Under the pieces are notes generated by a model. It ran no database searches. It was not told where the DNA came from and saw only the letters and a program-made list of their open reading frames with translations. A stretch of 64,000 nt of DNA from assembly GCA_003313425.1 (NCBI GenBank), contig NHZP01000022.1, positions 957,715 through 1,021,714 on the forward strand, written 5' to 3'. Below are positions 48,480 through 60,465 of this stretch, one piece after another; within the stretch, counting starts at the first letter, position 1, and the number at the start of each line of letters is the position of its first letter. Position numbers and translations under genes: made by a program. The DNA is from Pseudopyrenochaeta lycopersici (Eukaryota > Ascomycota > Dothideomycetes > Pleosporales > Pseudopyrenochaetaceae).

Positions 48480-49160
48480 GCAGCCCCCAAAGGAGGCACA
48501 AGGAAGCCAAGCGAGAAGGGGCTCGAGGCCCAGCAGGCGCTACGAACACGAACTGTCACACGACTCTCAGCGCAGAGCGAAGGACAGACCCTTGTTGTGC
48601 AAGCCGCACAGCGAACCATCCGCGCAATTGTCGAGCATACCGCACCACAAGCAACGCAGAATGAACTGCCTCTATTCCCAACTGCAGGGGGCCCTGGACC
48701 ACCTGTACGCGGATGAGACAACGATTCTGTTGAATTAGGCAGACTGATCGAGAGCCTCACGAAAGCCATAGCACAGCAGAGCAAGATCATCACTACTCAT
48801 AATTAGCATCATCGAAGGCATCCGAACCGAGCTCGTAGACATCAAAGCGGAACAACAGTGCCTACGGAACTAGAATTATGAGCTCCAGGACGTGGTCCAC
48901 TCCCTGCGAACGCAGCTGTCGGTCGCGGCCAGCAGTGGCCCGGCAGGATCGAGGGACGACCCTTTCGCGCACGACGAGTTCCAAAAGCACGAATAGCGAG
49001 ATTACTCGGGAGATGGTGATTGTCATCAGCCGAGCTAGTGAGGGAACGGCAGAGAGGGCAGCAAACACAGAAGAAGCCAAAAATGCCATCCAGCAGGGCA
49101 TGGACGGAGTCGAGAGACTGGCCGGAGCTGAGGTGCTGAGTGGTTACGATCGTGAGTGAT
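48480..49160 (+). pseudogene. LINE (Tad1-like) ORF1 remnant, frameshifted
   Basis: Plus-strand fragments in shifting frames reconstruct the layout of a fungal non-LTR retrotransposon ORF1. A basic Gln/Pro-rich start is followed by a coiled-coil stretch (LIESLTKAIAQQSKII near 48745-48790, then GIRTELVDIKAEQQ and ELQDVVHSLRTQL to about 48920). A more conserved block follows near 48990-49155 (EITREMVIVISRASEG, AKNAIQQGMDGV). At least two frameshifts and stops break it, and no endonuclease or reverse transcriptase follows. It is not RIP-like. Family assignment rests on overall character. Confidence 0.45.
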
Positions 49161-49269
49161 GTCAGCAGTGCTGTGCCATAGGATGACCAATCCTTGAGAG
49201 AAGATGTCGCAGGCCAAGGCATCGTCTCAGGGAACCTGAGAAAGAACTGCATTACTAATCTTGCCATAT

Positions 49270-50565
49270 AGTCTCAGACGTGCGGGGTCAGGTTCACCAG
49301 ACTAAGACACAACACACACACAATACAACTCTGCTGTTCACTATCAATTATTTGACTTCTCATCATTTTAGCACGTCTAGTGTGACATCTGGTTTGTGGC
49401 GGATTCGTCATCAAATACGAGATCTTCCTCATCGAACTGCCTAATGAACTTGTCGGACTATTGACGTTCTGCATGGTCTTGTGATGTCGATCCCCCCCGC
49501 ATTACCTTCCTAGAGCCCTGATCACTTCTCTTGCAGATACTAGCTTAGTTCATCAAGATATAATGTAGATTTGGTGGCCAGGAGACGCGCGAGGTGTCTT
49601 CTATTTTAGGGGTAGTCTTTAGTAGCGCACTGAGTTAACCGCGTGGGAGCTATATGACGCCGGAGGTGTTTAGATTGGATAAGTATTATTCAATTGTGTG
49701 TAGCCCTATACCCTTAAAAAGCCGGTGGACTTAAGGAGCTCAGCCTCGATATCGTGCTACGGGTCTGCGTGCAGCTGTTGGACCATATTAACTTTAGAGA
49801 TTAGCAATCTTCTTAGAATAACCTAAATAACAACCTACAACGCGTTAACACGAAGCGGAGCACGCGTTGTTGAGATATAATCGCATAACTAACGATTCTG
49901 GGTGGCCTTGTTTTCCTAAGACCGCCAGAACTTATTGAAGCATTAATAACGCTAACTTAGCTAGGTTAACTTAACTCGACTAACTGAAAACATTGTTTAC
50001 ATGATCATGACAAAGCTGTGATACGGATATGTACAATCGCAACCAGTGCCCTATTAGTTGAGAGCGCTTCCAGGCTGTGCCGCACGGTAGAATGTTTGCG
50101 TCTTCTGCCCTGGTTAGTTTTTCCAGTGGATAGACTATTCTGGGTGAACGAGGGGCATGCCGCCGCACTGCCTACTATGATTTGCCAGACTGTTCTAGCG
50201 CATCTTGGACATCAGCTGTGCAGCAACGGTTGCATGTTCGAAGCAGAAAGCATATGTGGCACGCGCTGGTTCGATATGGATATGAGGTTGGTCACGACGC
50301 TTGCCAGGCAAGACATCCTTTACGATGCCCACTTTCCCAGTGTAACAACCCGGGCCTCGATTTGGACCTTACTTGCTCGGGACCGTGTAGGGAAGAGGGG
50401 TATATAACGGAGCTCATTCATGCTAGGGAATGTAGTCATCTCTACTTCATTAAGTTGGGTTCGGTACTTGAGTCCGTGACACTTTGTCACATACTTTACT
50501 AAGAACTTCTTAAGTCAACGGTAGTCACACAATACTACTACAGGGCAGATTCTTACGCTATTATA
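49270..50565. other. Intergenic upstream of the FAD monooxygenase gene
   Basis: 49270-49620 is ordinary and non-coding. 49650-49980 is AT-rich with mild RIP character. 50000-50410 contains a 129-codon plus-strand frame (50018-50407), but it has no recognisable features and ends at the TATA motif, so I treat it as chance. Confidence 0.45.
50401..50407 (+). promoter_or_regulatory. Candidate TATA box of the FAD monooxygenase gene
   Basis: TATATAA in a GC-balanced setting, 159 bp upstream of the ATG at 50566. Position and sequence are plausible; there is no direct evidence of a transcription start. Confidence 0.4.
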
Positions 50566-51981
50566 ATGAGTTCGAGTACCTTTAGAGTTATTGTCGTCGG
50601 TGGTGGCCCAGTCGGGCTGACAGCCGCTCACGCCCTCTCACGGGCAAACCTTGACTTCGTCGTGCTCGAGCGCCGCGCCAAGATAGTTGAAGATGCCGGC
50701 TCAAATCTCGTCCTACTTCCTATAGGATTGCGTGTATTGGGCCAACTAGGCTTACTCCCCACCATCGAGAGCGTCAGCTCACCGATGAGCCGTTTCAGGC
50801 GCATCGATCACGGCGGACGCGACCTTGGCGACACCCTGTGGTTCACGTATTTCAAGGAGAAGTCAGCACACACGCTTGCAGCAGCTTCCGGCCTCTTGAA
50901 TATCTATGGCTAACGGTGATTATGTAGCCACGGTGCTTATCCACGAGTGATAAGCCGACATGATCTGATGCAAACCCTGCATGACGGACTCCCGCCGGCG
51001 GCGCAAGCGAAGCTGCTTCCTGGCAAGAAGGTCACAGATGTCTCTTCTGGCCCTGAAGGCGTCAGCGTGACTTGCGCAGATGGCACCGTGTATACCGGAT
51101 CTGTCCTTGTCGGCGCCGACGGCGCCCACAGCGTGGTGAGAGACTTGATGCGGACGGTGGCCTTACAAACACTAGCCACCACCGAGGACAAAGTCAATGA
51201 AGTGAAGCCGTTTGTCACTACCTACCGTGCCATGTGGGTCCGCTTCCCAACGGTCCCTCCGATCAAGGCCGGAGACGCTAGCGAGACACACGGCTACAGT
51301 TGTACTCTCCAGCTCTTTGCTGGCGAGGAGACCTCGGTCATCGGCGTGTATGAGCGTATGGAGAAGCCGACGCGAGATGGAGTGCGGTACAACCAAGCGG
51401 ACGAGGAGAAGTTCATAGAAAGGTGGGGTCACCTGCCTATTATCGAGGGCGGGTTGACAATTAAGGACGCTTACGTCAACCGGACCCAAGCCGGCATGGT
51501 GAATCTTGAGGAGGGCGTCGTTAAGCATTGGAGCTGGGACCAAATCGTTCTTGTCGGCGACGCGGCGCATAAGTTCACACCAAGCACCGGCGCGGGTTGC
51601 AACAACGGCATCGTCGATGTTGTTGCGCTCGCTAATGAGCTATATCACGCCTTCAAGGCTGTCCGGGCCTCAGACCCGGATGCTTTTCCAACCAAGGAAC
51701 AGGTCTTGGCTGCGTTTGATGGCTACCAGCACGCGCGCTTTGAGACAGTCAAGGCAGGCCTCGCCGGTGCAAGCCAGGCCACCGGGGCGGCGACGTGGTC
51801 GGATACAACTCACAAGTTCGTAGACCGCCATATCCTCTCAAAGCAGTCGCTTCAGAAGTTCTTTGCAAATCGGAACGCACCGGCGCTGGCTCGCACACCT
51901 GTCTTTGCGTACGTAGAGGGCGAGGAGCACATGGTTGGGAAGTTTCCCTGGGCTCATCCCATCAAGCCGGCGTCCTCTTAG
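50566..51981 (+). CDS. FAD-dependent monooxygenase (group A, PaxM-like family), two exons
   Basis: A flavoprotein hydroxylase/epoxidase that uses NAD(P)H and O2 on a small organic substrate; in fungi these usually belong to secondary or aromatic metabolism. Exons 50566-50846 and 50928-51981 give 444 aa. The 81-nt intron (GTATTT, GGCTAAC branch, TAG) restores WFTHGAYPRVISRHDLM, the conserved motif before the second FAD-binding part, which is missing without splicing. Motifs: N-terminal GGGPVG (residues 12-17) with an E-R end to the Rossmann fold; GADGAHS (156-162); GD box LVGDAAHKFTPSTGAG (from about 302). Length is normal for soluble members and no membrane segment is evident. No neighbouring biosynthetic genes are in the window, so the substrate is unknown. 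Confidence 0.92.
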
Positions 51982-52780
51982 TTGGCTGCTACTTAGTCTC
52001 TGTGCTGTAGGAGATGTATCTCTGTGGTTTCTCTTACAAATAGTCAATTATGATAAGACGTATAAGTCCCGAGAACTCTAAAGACTCTACAGCTGCATAT
52101 CTTTAAATATCTCTTTATAAAGTGCCTTGAGGAACGAAAGGCCTCTAACGCCTCCCGCCCGTCAAAACTGCAGCCACTTCCGACGCCACACCACATAAGA
52201 ATCGAATCTTTTTAAGATCTTTTTTCATCTCTCTACGTTACGTATGATCATATTGATATGGCGTAATATATCCATCTATCCACGCTCAGTTCCTTACACT
52301 TTATCTGAGTTCTTCGTCTTCACCTGCCCCTTTAGCAGATAAATTACGTTAAGTTTATCGTTATTATGTTAGGTATAGCTGCATCGGCTGTAGTGTGACA
52401 AATTCGGCCACTTACATTCACTCCATCTTTTCTTTTCCTTTCTCGTCAGCCAACTCTACTGCCTAAGGCATCATTTTTGGCAATCCCCACTCCTACTGCC
52501 GCCATCGAACAACACACACGACACCAAAACTGTAGCCTGATCACTGTACAACTCTCTTCTCTATACTATGCTATCTATTCCTTGATTCTGGAGAGATTTC
52601 TTCCATTTTGCTATTATTATACTATTTGCTTCGCCACGCCGGGGAGGTCCAGTCCCATGCTTCCGCCTCTTTGATCGTTGCTTCGCTGCAATCCTCTAAC
52701 CTCTTCTCCGCCACAATCATATATCATGTTCTCCGGCACCGTGTTGCCGATGATGTCCCTCTCTCGTTATCCTGCTGTTG
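51982..52780. other. Intergenic, 3' of the FAD monooxygenase gene
   Basis: Ordinary non-coding sequence with pyrimidine-rich stretches around 52420-52640. The short frames here have no recognisable content. Confidence 0.5.
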
Positions 52781-52789
52781 CACTTCTTC

Positions 52790-53085
52790 CAAAAGTCTTT
52801 ATGCCTAGCACATTCCAAGACCCTGGCGCCCTAGAGAACGACCCAGTGCTATGGGCGCTCTCAGAGGCCTCGGCAATGTTCCCGCTGGTCAAAACGCCCG
52901 ACTTCGTAATCTCTCTAGGAACGGGCGAGCCAGGATGGAAGAACTACGAGGTCTCCACGGGAGACTGCCGCAGCTTCTGGAAGAACGGGATGCTACGGCG
53001 ATTCCTTGGTCTGAGCTTCGTCTTGCGAGCCTCCATCACTTGCACAAACAGCTATTCGGCATCGTCCCATCGTCCTTGATTCCCG
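52790..53085 (+). pseudogene. Patatin-like phospholipase fragment (C-terminal part of domain)
   Basis: In the frame of 52678-53079, a segment reads FQDPGALENDPVLWALSEASAMFP, then PDFVISLGTGEP. This corresponds to the end of the patatin catalytic domain (the DGG-x-x-x-NNP region, then a SLGTG strand). The nucleophile motif GXSXG and the N-terminal half are absent upstream, and the catalytic Asp-Gly region is altered (DPGALENDP). About 120 codons against more than 250 for a normal domain. Probably a decayed remnant of a larger patatin/NB-ARC-type gene. A further ORF at 53147-53362 may be a continuation but is unrecognised. Confidence 0.55.
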
Positions 53086-53370
53086 TACAGTTCCTCGCAA
53101 AACCAGCCTCACCCTTAACAGTTTCTTCCTCAGGCTCCCTAAGATAATGCTTTTGCCTGCGACATATATGGAGCTATTATACGAATTCTCGTTGCGGAAA
53201 GAGGCGGAGGTGCAGGAAGCACGGCAGATGCTTTGGAACATCCTTGATTATGCTGTTGGAGAGCGTCTGCAGTCTATAAAGGCGGCTCTCCCGGCATTTG
53301 CGAGGAACAGAGGGCAGTTGAAACCCATCTTAGAGAGTACGGTTGCATATTGTAGGGTGTGAACAGGTGT

Positions 53371-53388
53371 ATAGGGTTCGGGTTAGGG
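53371..53388. repeat. Short telomere-like motif
   Basis: ATAGGGTTCGGGTTAGGG: two to three degenerate TTAGGG units directly before the 53-bp tandem array. Confidence 0.4.
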
Positions 53389-53390
53389 CT

Positions 53391-53640
53391 AGAATTTTTG
53401 CCCCTAGGAGTAAAACCTCTTCTAACAGTAAGTTTAACGCGCAGAAATTCTTACCCTTAGGGGTAAAACCTCTTATAATAATAAGTTTAATAAATAAAAA
53501 TTCTTACCTCTAGGGGTAAAACCTCTTATAGTAATAAGTTTAATAAGTAGAAATTCTTACTCTTAGGGGTAAAACCTTATAATAATAAGTTTAATAAGTA
53601 TAAATACTTACCCCTAAGGGTAAAACCTCTTATAATAGTA
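53391..53640. repeat. 53-bp tandem repeat, about five copies
   Basis: The landmark GTAAAACC recurs at 53410, 53463, 53516, 53569 and 53620, so units are 53, 53, 53 and 51 bp. Each centres on a palindromic CCCCTAGGGG-like core. The first unit is the least AT-shifted; later units show T/A substitutions. Confidence 0.88.
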
Positions 53641-54280
53641 AGAAAAGTAATAGTAAGAAAAGGTAGGTGCATAGTTATATTTCTATAGCCTACTCTAGGA
53701 TAGTGCACCGGAACGCATGTCGTTCCCAGAATGCGTGTCGACCGAATCACCAAAGTAGAGGCTGACTAGGTAAATATTCCCTATTTTCCATGCAAATTTA
53801 CAGCCTAGTGTAACCTGCTGCTGCAAACAAGATACACCTTCTAGATTATCCCTATCTCCTCTACTTACATACTTATAAGGTGTTAAATATAACCCTAAGT
53901 AACCCTAACAATACGCTATGACTAGTTACTTCTCCCTACTAAAACTTCTAAGCCTACCAGCGACGCTACAGAACAACAGCAACATAATAGTAATAAAACC
54001 AACCCTAATAATATAGTAAAGGTTCTAGAGGCTAGCTACTATATATAGTAAAGGCAATTCCTATTCCTAAGGCAAAAGCTAGAATTCTTACGAGCGCATT
54101 ATAGTAGGTACTCCAGCAAAGTAACGCAGAACGTATGTGTTAAGCCTATTTATTTGCGCACTAACTATCACATTTAAACTTTTATAGTCCCCTGCCTAAG
54201 ATACTAACTAAGACAGTTCTAGCATTTCGTTTTTATTACCAGATTAACGATGCCCCCCTTTTTTTTGTTGCTAGCTTAGA
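53641..54280. other. Unassigned spacer between tandem array and helicase-type pseudogene
   Basis: Mixed composition, with some ordinary sequence (53700-53880) and some TpA-rich sequence. An ATG near 53919 opens a short Leu/Ser-rich frame of about 30 codons that is soon stopped. No family recognised. Confidence 0.4.
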
Positions 54281-54287
54281 ACGCATT

Positions 54288-57200
54288 ATGTTCCCTGCCC
54301 TGACGCTCCTGCGCAGGATCACTCCTCACTTTCTACATGTAATTTTGCTTAGATTCACAATAGCTTCCTCATCAGAATCTAACGAAGCTAATCTATACCC
54401 TATATTATTATCCTTAGGCTGCAACTCGCTTAATAAGCTTAACGAGCAGCTCGAGCTGCTTAGCTTATACATAAATTCGCCAGAGCGTGCTATACTATGC
54501 AGAACTTGCAAGTACGCACTAAAGCCTAGTGGGAAGTCTAACACTATTACAAGGCATTTAAGTAAGCATAGCATTTTACTACTTTATTATAAATAACTTA
54601 CTAACTTTATACGTACGCTACTTTTACTAGACCCTAAGACTCTGCCTCTAAGGCATAATATCTCTCCTTGTCACCCTTTCCTTACGAGCCGTAAAGGTGT
54701 AACATGCAACTACTATAACTATCGCATAATAAGCGTAGAGATTTTTAGCTAGCACGTAGGGAAAGTACATAGAGGTATTAGTAAGAAGGCTAGAAAGTAA
54801 AACGCCTTGTACTGGGAACGCGACAACAGAACGTATGATGTCTTCCTCTAAACCTAGACTAAAAACAGCTCTTCTGGCTTCTAGGTAGTAAAGCCACTTT
54901 AGGGCGATGCAATAGTCGTTAGTGATAGAGGCTTAGAGAATGCTATACATCTAGCGTTAATCTCGCGTTATATTCGTTTTAAGGAGGTGTGTGATTTAGA
55001 GAAAAAGCGCACGAAGGAGCAGTATATAAGTGCCGTTATTAGTGCTAGCGGCTCTGACATAATAATAGTCAACAATTGGACGCACCGCACCGGCTGGAAC
55101 GAGCTATTTCGGGACGAGAACTGGGCCCTTTTGGTCTAACTAGCCTAGCTACCACAAGTGACGCGAAAGACAGGCTTAAACCTTAGCTGCTACGCGGGCA
55201 AGGATATCGTCAGCCTACTTAAAGACGAGATAAAACTTACCCACATCTTAGCAGCTCTAGACCGAGCCCTAGCATGCTGCAGAGACACCGTTAAGCACAC
55301 AGATATATCTATTCGTTGCTGGCTTCGTGGTTAATATCCAGACCGTCCATACAAGGCCCCATTTAAGCTACCTAGCAGGGTAGCCACAGTAGTTAAGTAT
55401 AATAAAACCTTAAAGCAGTGCTTTTGTTTCTAGATGCGTTTTTAGCGACTAAGTAAATTAACGAAAGGATCGATTCTCTAGCGGAAGCTTATAAACCAGC
55501 AACACGAGGCGCTTAAATAAGTCTAGTTTAATATAATATAGCTATCTATTCTTCTAACAGATATAACACTTTTAGATTACGAGGCTAGTAATAGTGACGA
55601 CGAAGATAATAAGGAAGAAGAAGGAGAGGAAGGGGAAGAGGAAGAGGAAGAGGTGTATAACCGAGCATTCGACAAAGGCGGTAACGATGTTAGGGCATTA
55701 GGAGACAAGACTGTACGGTTTAAAGGCACAGTAGTAGATCGACCTACTACAGCGCACTTAACAGATAACTATTTGTTAGATCTAGTCCTTCGGCTTGCGT
55801 ACTTTTTCGCTACTAAAGAGTATGAAGACGGGAGATTAAGCTCTACGCTCCTTATCTACTTTAGTAGTGTGCTAGGAATATCAGCCGATGGAGCAACATT
55901 TGAGAGAGCGCTGAATTACACCCCTAAGCTATCGGCAATTATTCACTACATTCAGTTGATCTCGCTAGAGTCAGTTCTTCCACGTTTCACACACGCCCAC
56001 ATTGGATGGGAAGCACGGCCCGTCCGTGGACAACTCAACTTGCTGAACAGCCTTCGGGTGGAGAAAATGTGCCTTAGCTCTCAGGCGCCTATAGGCGAAC
56101 TCCTTAGTCTCTACAGCTACGGCCAGGCAGTCAGTTGTTCTGAGGGTCCATCTTTCCGAGTCGAATAGAGCGAGGATGGACATAAGCTCTCTTGGGAAAA
56201 GTATTGGTTAACCATAACCCAGTTCTAAAGGATTAGTTCTGATATACTGTAGAGCGCTAGAGCCTGCTGCAAACGCTTAATGTATGATTGGGAGCCGCCG
56301 TGTGATATAACTAAAGTCAGGGACCGACTCTCAATTGTAGCTAATAGGTACTCTTTTGTATCAGATCTAGAGAATAAACTTTCAGACGCATACCTGGAAC
56401 TGTTAAGATTAGCATGCCTAGCTGCTGTTGACGGCCTAATAACAGACGATAACTAGAACATGGCCGCCGTTTCACGATATCTTAAGTTGCATGAAAAATT
56501 ACAAGAGCTACTAATGCTGCTTGTCGTTCTTTATGGTGGACAGGCGCCAAGGGGCACTGACCTACTCGCCGTACAACATTGCAACAGTTTATCTAACCGC
56601 CGAGGCATTTGCATTTATGCGGGCACAATCGTTATTATTAACATGGTTAATAAGGCTCGTCGCGCAACAAACAGAGAGTTTTACGTGGTTAGAGTACTCC
56701 TAAAAGAACCTGCTGAGCTCTTCTACTACTACCTAGTCTACATACGCCTATTCTGCTGTATGCTCTACCGTAGATGTCTAGGTAGTGAACTTAACACGCC
56801 GCTGCTCTTCTTCTCAGCTGTTAATCCTCAGAACCCTTGGAAGACAAGCCGGCTGACAAAGATACTTAAAGAGTACACGACAAAAGCTGTCGGCATACTA
56901 ATTAGGGTTCACGAGTACCGTTAACTGACTATCGTAATTACTGAAAAACACATAAAGCAGATTAGCAAGCCATTCAATCGATACGACGACAAGACTAAAG
57001 AAGCAGATGTGGGCGTTGCATTTGCTTGGCAGAGCGGATATAGACCCTTGCAAAGAGGAGCTAGCTACGGGTTGGATGGGGCATTCCCTGACCGTCTTTA
57101 ACCAGCGCTCCTTAAGGTTTATAGATAGGTTTCTGGAGAGTAGCATAAGTTTCTCTAGCCTAGTGAACTAGCTGTTCTTTATAAAACTATTAACATTTAT

Positions 57201-58870
57201 AAAGTATCTAAACTAGGCTTAAAACGACTAGCTAGTACAGAGACATAGCTAGAAGCAAAGCGCTTTTAACGAAGACTATCTTCTGCGTTTTATTCTAGTT
57301 ATAATTTTAATATTAAAGACGGCTTGCTACAGGTGGAATGTAAGAAAGATATAGAGGGAAGCGAAGATACTAACGACAGTGCCAACGAGTATACCACTCC
57401 TACCGTCAATTAAAGTCCGTAGGCTACTGAGTCTGAGCTCCAGGTACTTTGTCAGGCTCCTGTTATACCTTGGCTAGGCTGCCTAGGTCTATTTAGTCGT
57501 CTTAATAGACTCTAAAAGACTAAGCAATTAGAAGAACAGAAAAAAAATCCTAGAATATATTAAGGTGAAAGAGACCTCTGTAAACTGTTATTTTCAGTCT
57601 TATAGTTAGCTAAGCTTTAGCTGGTAATTCACTTAATAGAGAAATGTTAGATGTCAGCTATACTATGTAAACACAGGGAAACCTGAGCCTAACTATAGTA
57701 TAGGCCAGTGTGAATTGTGGACGAACTGCAAGAGCGCAAGAGATATCGAACACTGGTTGGAACAGCTCCCTATTCCTGAATTCAGCGAAGGAATAGGGTG
57801 TTGTAGTTTATGCACTTTGACAGATTCCCTATGTAATGCGGTGCGACTAGGCTGCCGGGCGGCAGAAGCGGAGTCACAAGAAAGTCGGACCTTCTAGGAG
57901 AAGCTGCTCAAATCCAGATGTAACTTAAACAGTTACTGTAAGAACAAACCAATTATAAGGAAAGCTATTACTGCTATTTCTGCTTACGACAAGTAGATAC
58001 TCAGTAAAGTCCTTACAAAACAGTTCTCTAAGAAAGACAATGTAGTGTTTTCTGCAGAGAATTAAGTCTCGTTCTAGTTCTCTCGTAAGGTGCCGTTTCA
58101 AGGTAAATAGGTACCGCGAATTCTTTTTATCTTTAAGATGCTAGTATAGGCATTCAATTTCCGTTTAAAGGAACGACGCCTATAAACTTAAAGCGGCCCT
58201 CTACTCTAAAGGGTAAAATAAAATAAGATTAATAGGTTAGGATAATAAGGAAGAGGTCTAAAGCTAGGAAGAATTGCTTAAATAGTAGGCGGGTAAGTGC
58301 GGGTTCTGCGCAGGCAAGGGTTTAGTTGAAGCTTATATTAACTATATCCTTAGAGACTGCTTAAGAGGTAGTGCAGTAAGCATAAAGACTGAAATTAGCG
58401 AATGCATTTACCTAGAAGGATTAAAAGCTTAAGGGGGATGTAGAACGTGCGGTGTGCCCTGTGAATTTTACTAAAAGTAGCAGAAGAAGCATAATAGGAG
58501 ATAGGGTATTCTGCCCTCTAAACGATGCTAGTATAAGTTACTTATGTATAATATAGTAGTTGGTCTCTTCTACTGCGGTGACAACAAATATTGTACAGAG
58601 GTATTTAATACGATTTTAGAGTAAGGTAACGAGGAGTACATAGGCCTTAGTAAGGAAGATGTAGTAAGTTAGCTTTCTATAAGACTAACAGTAGAAGGGT
58701 TTAAGTGCTTATATTTTATGCGAACCTTTACTATTTAGACGTAGATAGTTTAGCAGATAGAGCTGTTATAAGATAGTTTAGGGTTTAAATAGGACTTAGT
58801 TTACTAGATAGCGAAGACCTAAGACGAAACGCCTACTCGTATATGCTTACTAGCGTAGTGTACTGCTACT
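54288..58870 (+). pseudogene. OrsD-like zinc-finger / tyrosine-recombinase-like gene, copy 1 (degenerate)
   Basis: Plus-strand coding remnant in several frames. 54288-54596 encodes an N-terminal module ending C-x2-C-x15-H-x3-H (CRTCKYALKPSG...HLSKH), like fungal OrsD/DUF3505 proteins. An RTGWNELF-type segment lies near 55090, and a DRPYKAPFKLP and F-R/K-LSKL region near 55350-55450. An acidic Glu-rich run follows at 55610-55655. 56460-57100 carries tyrosine-recombinase signatures: Arg in PRGTDL (56550-56552), H-E-Y-R (56910-56921), then G-Y (57036-57041; His expected) with Tyr at 57066, nine residues on. Beyond 57170 the sequence is decayed but has Cys-pair segments near 57745-57815 and 58290-58480. 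Some stops look RIP-derived. No complete helicase is present. Confidence 0.6.
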
Positions 58871-58879
58871 TGGTGTGCT

Positions 58880-59570
58880 TCCAGCGGCACGGCGCGACAA
58901 GCGAACGGACGAGGATCAAGAGCACTTTCTGCTGATGCGGCGAAGATTTTTAGCAGATAGGTTTGTGGCAGCATGCCTACCCAGCGATCCACCGAGAGCT
59001 AGCAAGAGACGGTAGGGTCGTGGAGATATTGGATGCCATCTACTACAACCGAGAGCAGGCTGTTCTAAGCGATGCACGTGCACGACAGTCTGGGAATACA
59101 CACTGCACTGAGGAGATAGTCTACGGCAGAGCCATGATAGAGTCGCCATTTCAGACCATGGCAGAGCGCGAAGAGTTTAGGCGTGTAAGCCTCGACTGGC
59201 ACTGGGTGTTGGGATTTGCATCTGCCTGGGAGGAGGGTCGAGTACATCCTGCTATTCGCTCCAAGATGTTAGCAGAGTAAGAAGAGAAGGAGCTAGCGAG
59301 ATGGGCAAAGCTGGCGAAAGTTGACCTTACGGCCCAACTGAGGCGATTGGTAGGGCGGCCAGATGCTGAGTTCAGAGGCAAGCAGACAGATAGCCTAGAG
59401 GCAATTATGCAGCGAATTCTTTGTGTGCTGGTAGTCATGAGCACAGGCGGTAGGAAGAGTATGCGATTTATGCTACCGGCTGCTCGTACGCTAGATGGGG
59501 GTATAACCGTGGTGATTATACCCTTAACTGCTCTCTAGGCCGGCTTTTAAGATCGCTGTGACCGCCTTGG
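58880..59570 (+). pseudogene. RecQ-type helicase fragment (recombinase C-end plus helicase motifs I and Ia)
   Basis: A GC-richer, hardly RIP-mutated block. 58963-59277 reads YGRAMIESPF...FRRVSLDWHWVLGF, a segment also found in copy 2 (TLSYSWHAFLGF, near 62550). After one stop, 59347-59535 gives FRGKQ-x-DSLEAIM, a motif I (VVMSTGGRKSM where GTGKS is expected) and motif Ia (TVVIIPLTAL) of a RecQ/DEAH-like helicase, then a stop and loss of homology near 59640. It adjoins copy 1 but differs in composition, so it is probably a piece of a separate copy. Confidence 0.6.
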
Positions 59571-60380
59571 GATCCATTGTGGGAGGGCAGGCGGCTACCA
59601 GGCCTTATGAACACCCAGAACTATGCGGTCTCCCCCTTTTTTCTCTTGCCCTGTGCGTTCGCTAATCTTACGAAACAGAAGGAGAACACCTAGAAGAATG
59701 CGTCCGCCCCCTTTATTCTGCGACTAAACCTTTCTTAGCTAGTTCTCTAACCTAGATTAGCTAGTACCTACGCGTAACGCGTTAGAGCATAAATCGCGTT
59801 CCTAGACGCGTAACTACGCGTTCTATATAATAGAATAAATAAGAGTAAAAGCGAGAGGGAATAAAAGAGAGAAAAAGAAAGAGTATCTATAATGTTTACC
59901 TTTCTCCCATCCTACAGCGTCCTTGTCTGCCGCTAGCATACCTGCGCTGTCTACGGCCTAGATCAGTACCTAGAGCGCCAGCATAGTATACCTGCAACGC
60001 AGCGGAGAGAGCTGCTCGCAGCCTACTAAGGCCTTAACTTAAACCCGCTAGCGGAGGTCCCTCTCCCTCAACCAAACAGCCTGCCTATCGCGGAGCTAGG
60101 TTCCCTACAGGACGCATTTCTCTGCTGTAATCACGTCGCTAGCAGTAGCAGTAGCAGTAGTAGTAGTAGCACTACTACTAGTAAGCGCTGCGGCTTTCTA
60201 AGCATAAGCCGTAAGTGTATACAGAAATATATAAACGAGCAGCACGGTATAAAGCTTACACGATGGTCCTCTGCCTCTGCGACCTCGTACTAGGAGCACG
60301 CTACGCAGCTATGGAGGCTAGTTAAGGTGCAGACTTTTTTCCGCGAACGGCGCTACGTCTGGTACTTTGTAGTACAGGCA

Positions 60381-60465
60381 GAGGTACAGGAGCAGGCACA
60401 GGAGCAGGCACAGGAGCAGGCACAGGAGCAGGCACAGGAGCAGGCACAGGAGCAGGCATAGGAGC
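60381..60465. repeat. 12-bp tandem repeat in copy 2
   Basis: About seven units of AGGAGCAGGCAC, in frame with the surrounding pseudogene (each unit encodes four residues). Confidence 0.85.

Noticed and set aside
48842..49267. 141-codon minus-strand frame
   Set aside because: It overlaps the LINE ORF1 remnant on the opposite strand, whose coiled-coil content is the more convincing reading.
50018..50407. 129-codon plus-strand frame upstream of the FAD monooxygenase
   Set aside because: No recognisable domain, no plausible intron extension, and it ends at the likely TATA box of the next gene.
53147..53362. 71-codon frame after the patatin fragment
   Set aside because: A helical stretch without recognisable motif; mentioned with the patatin remnant but not supported as a gene.
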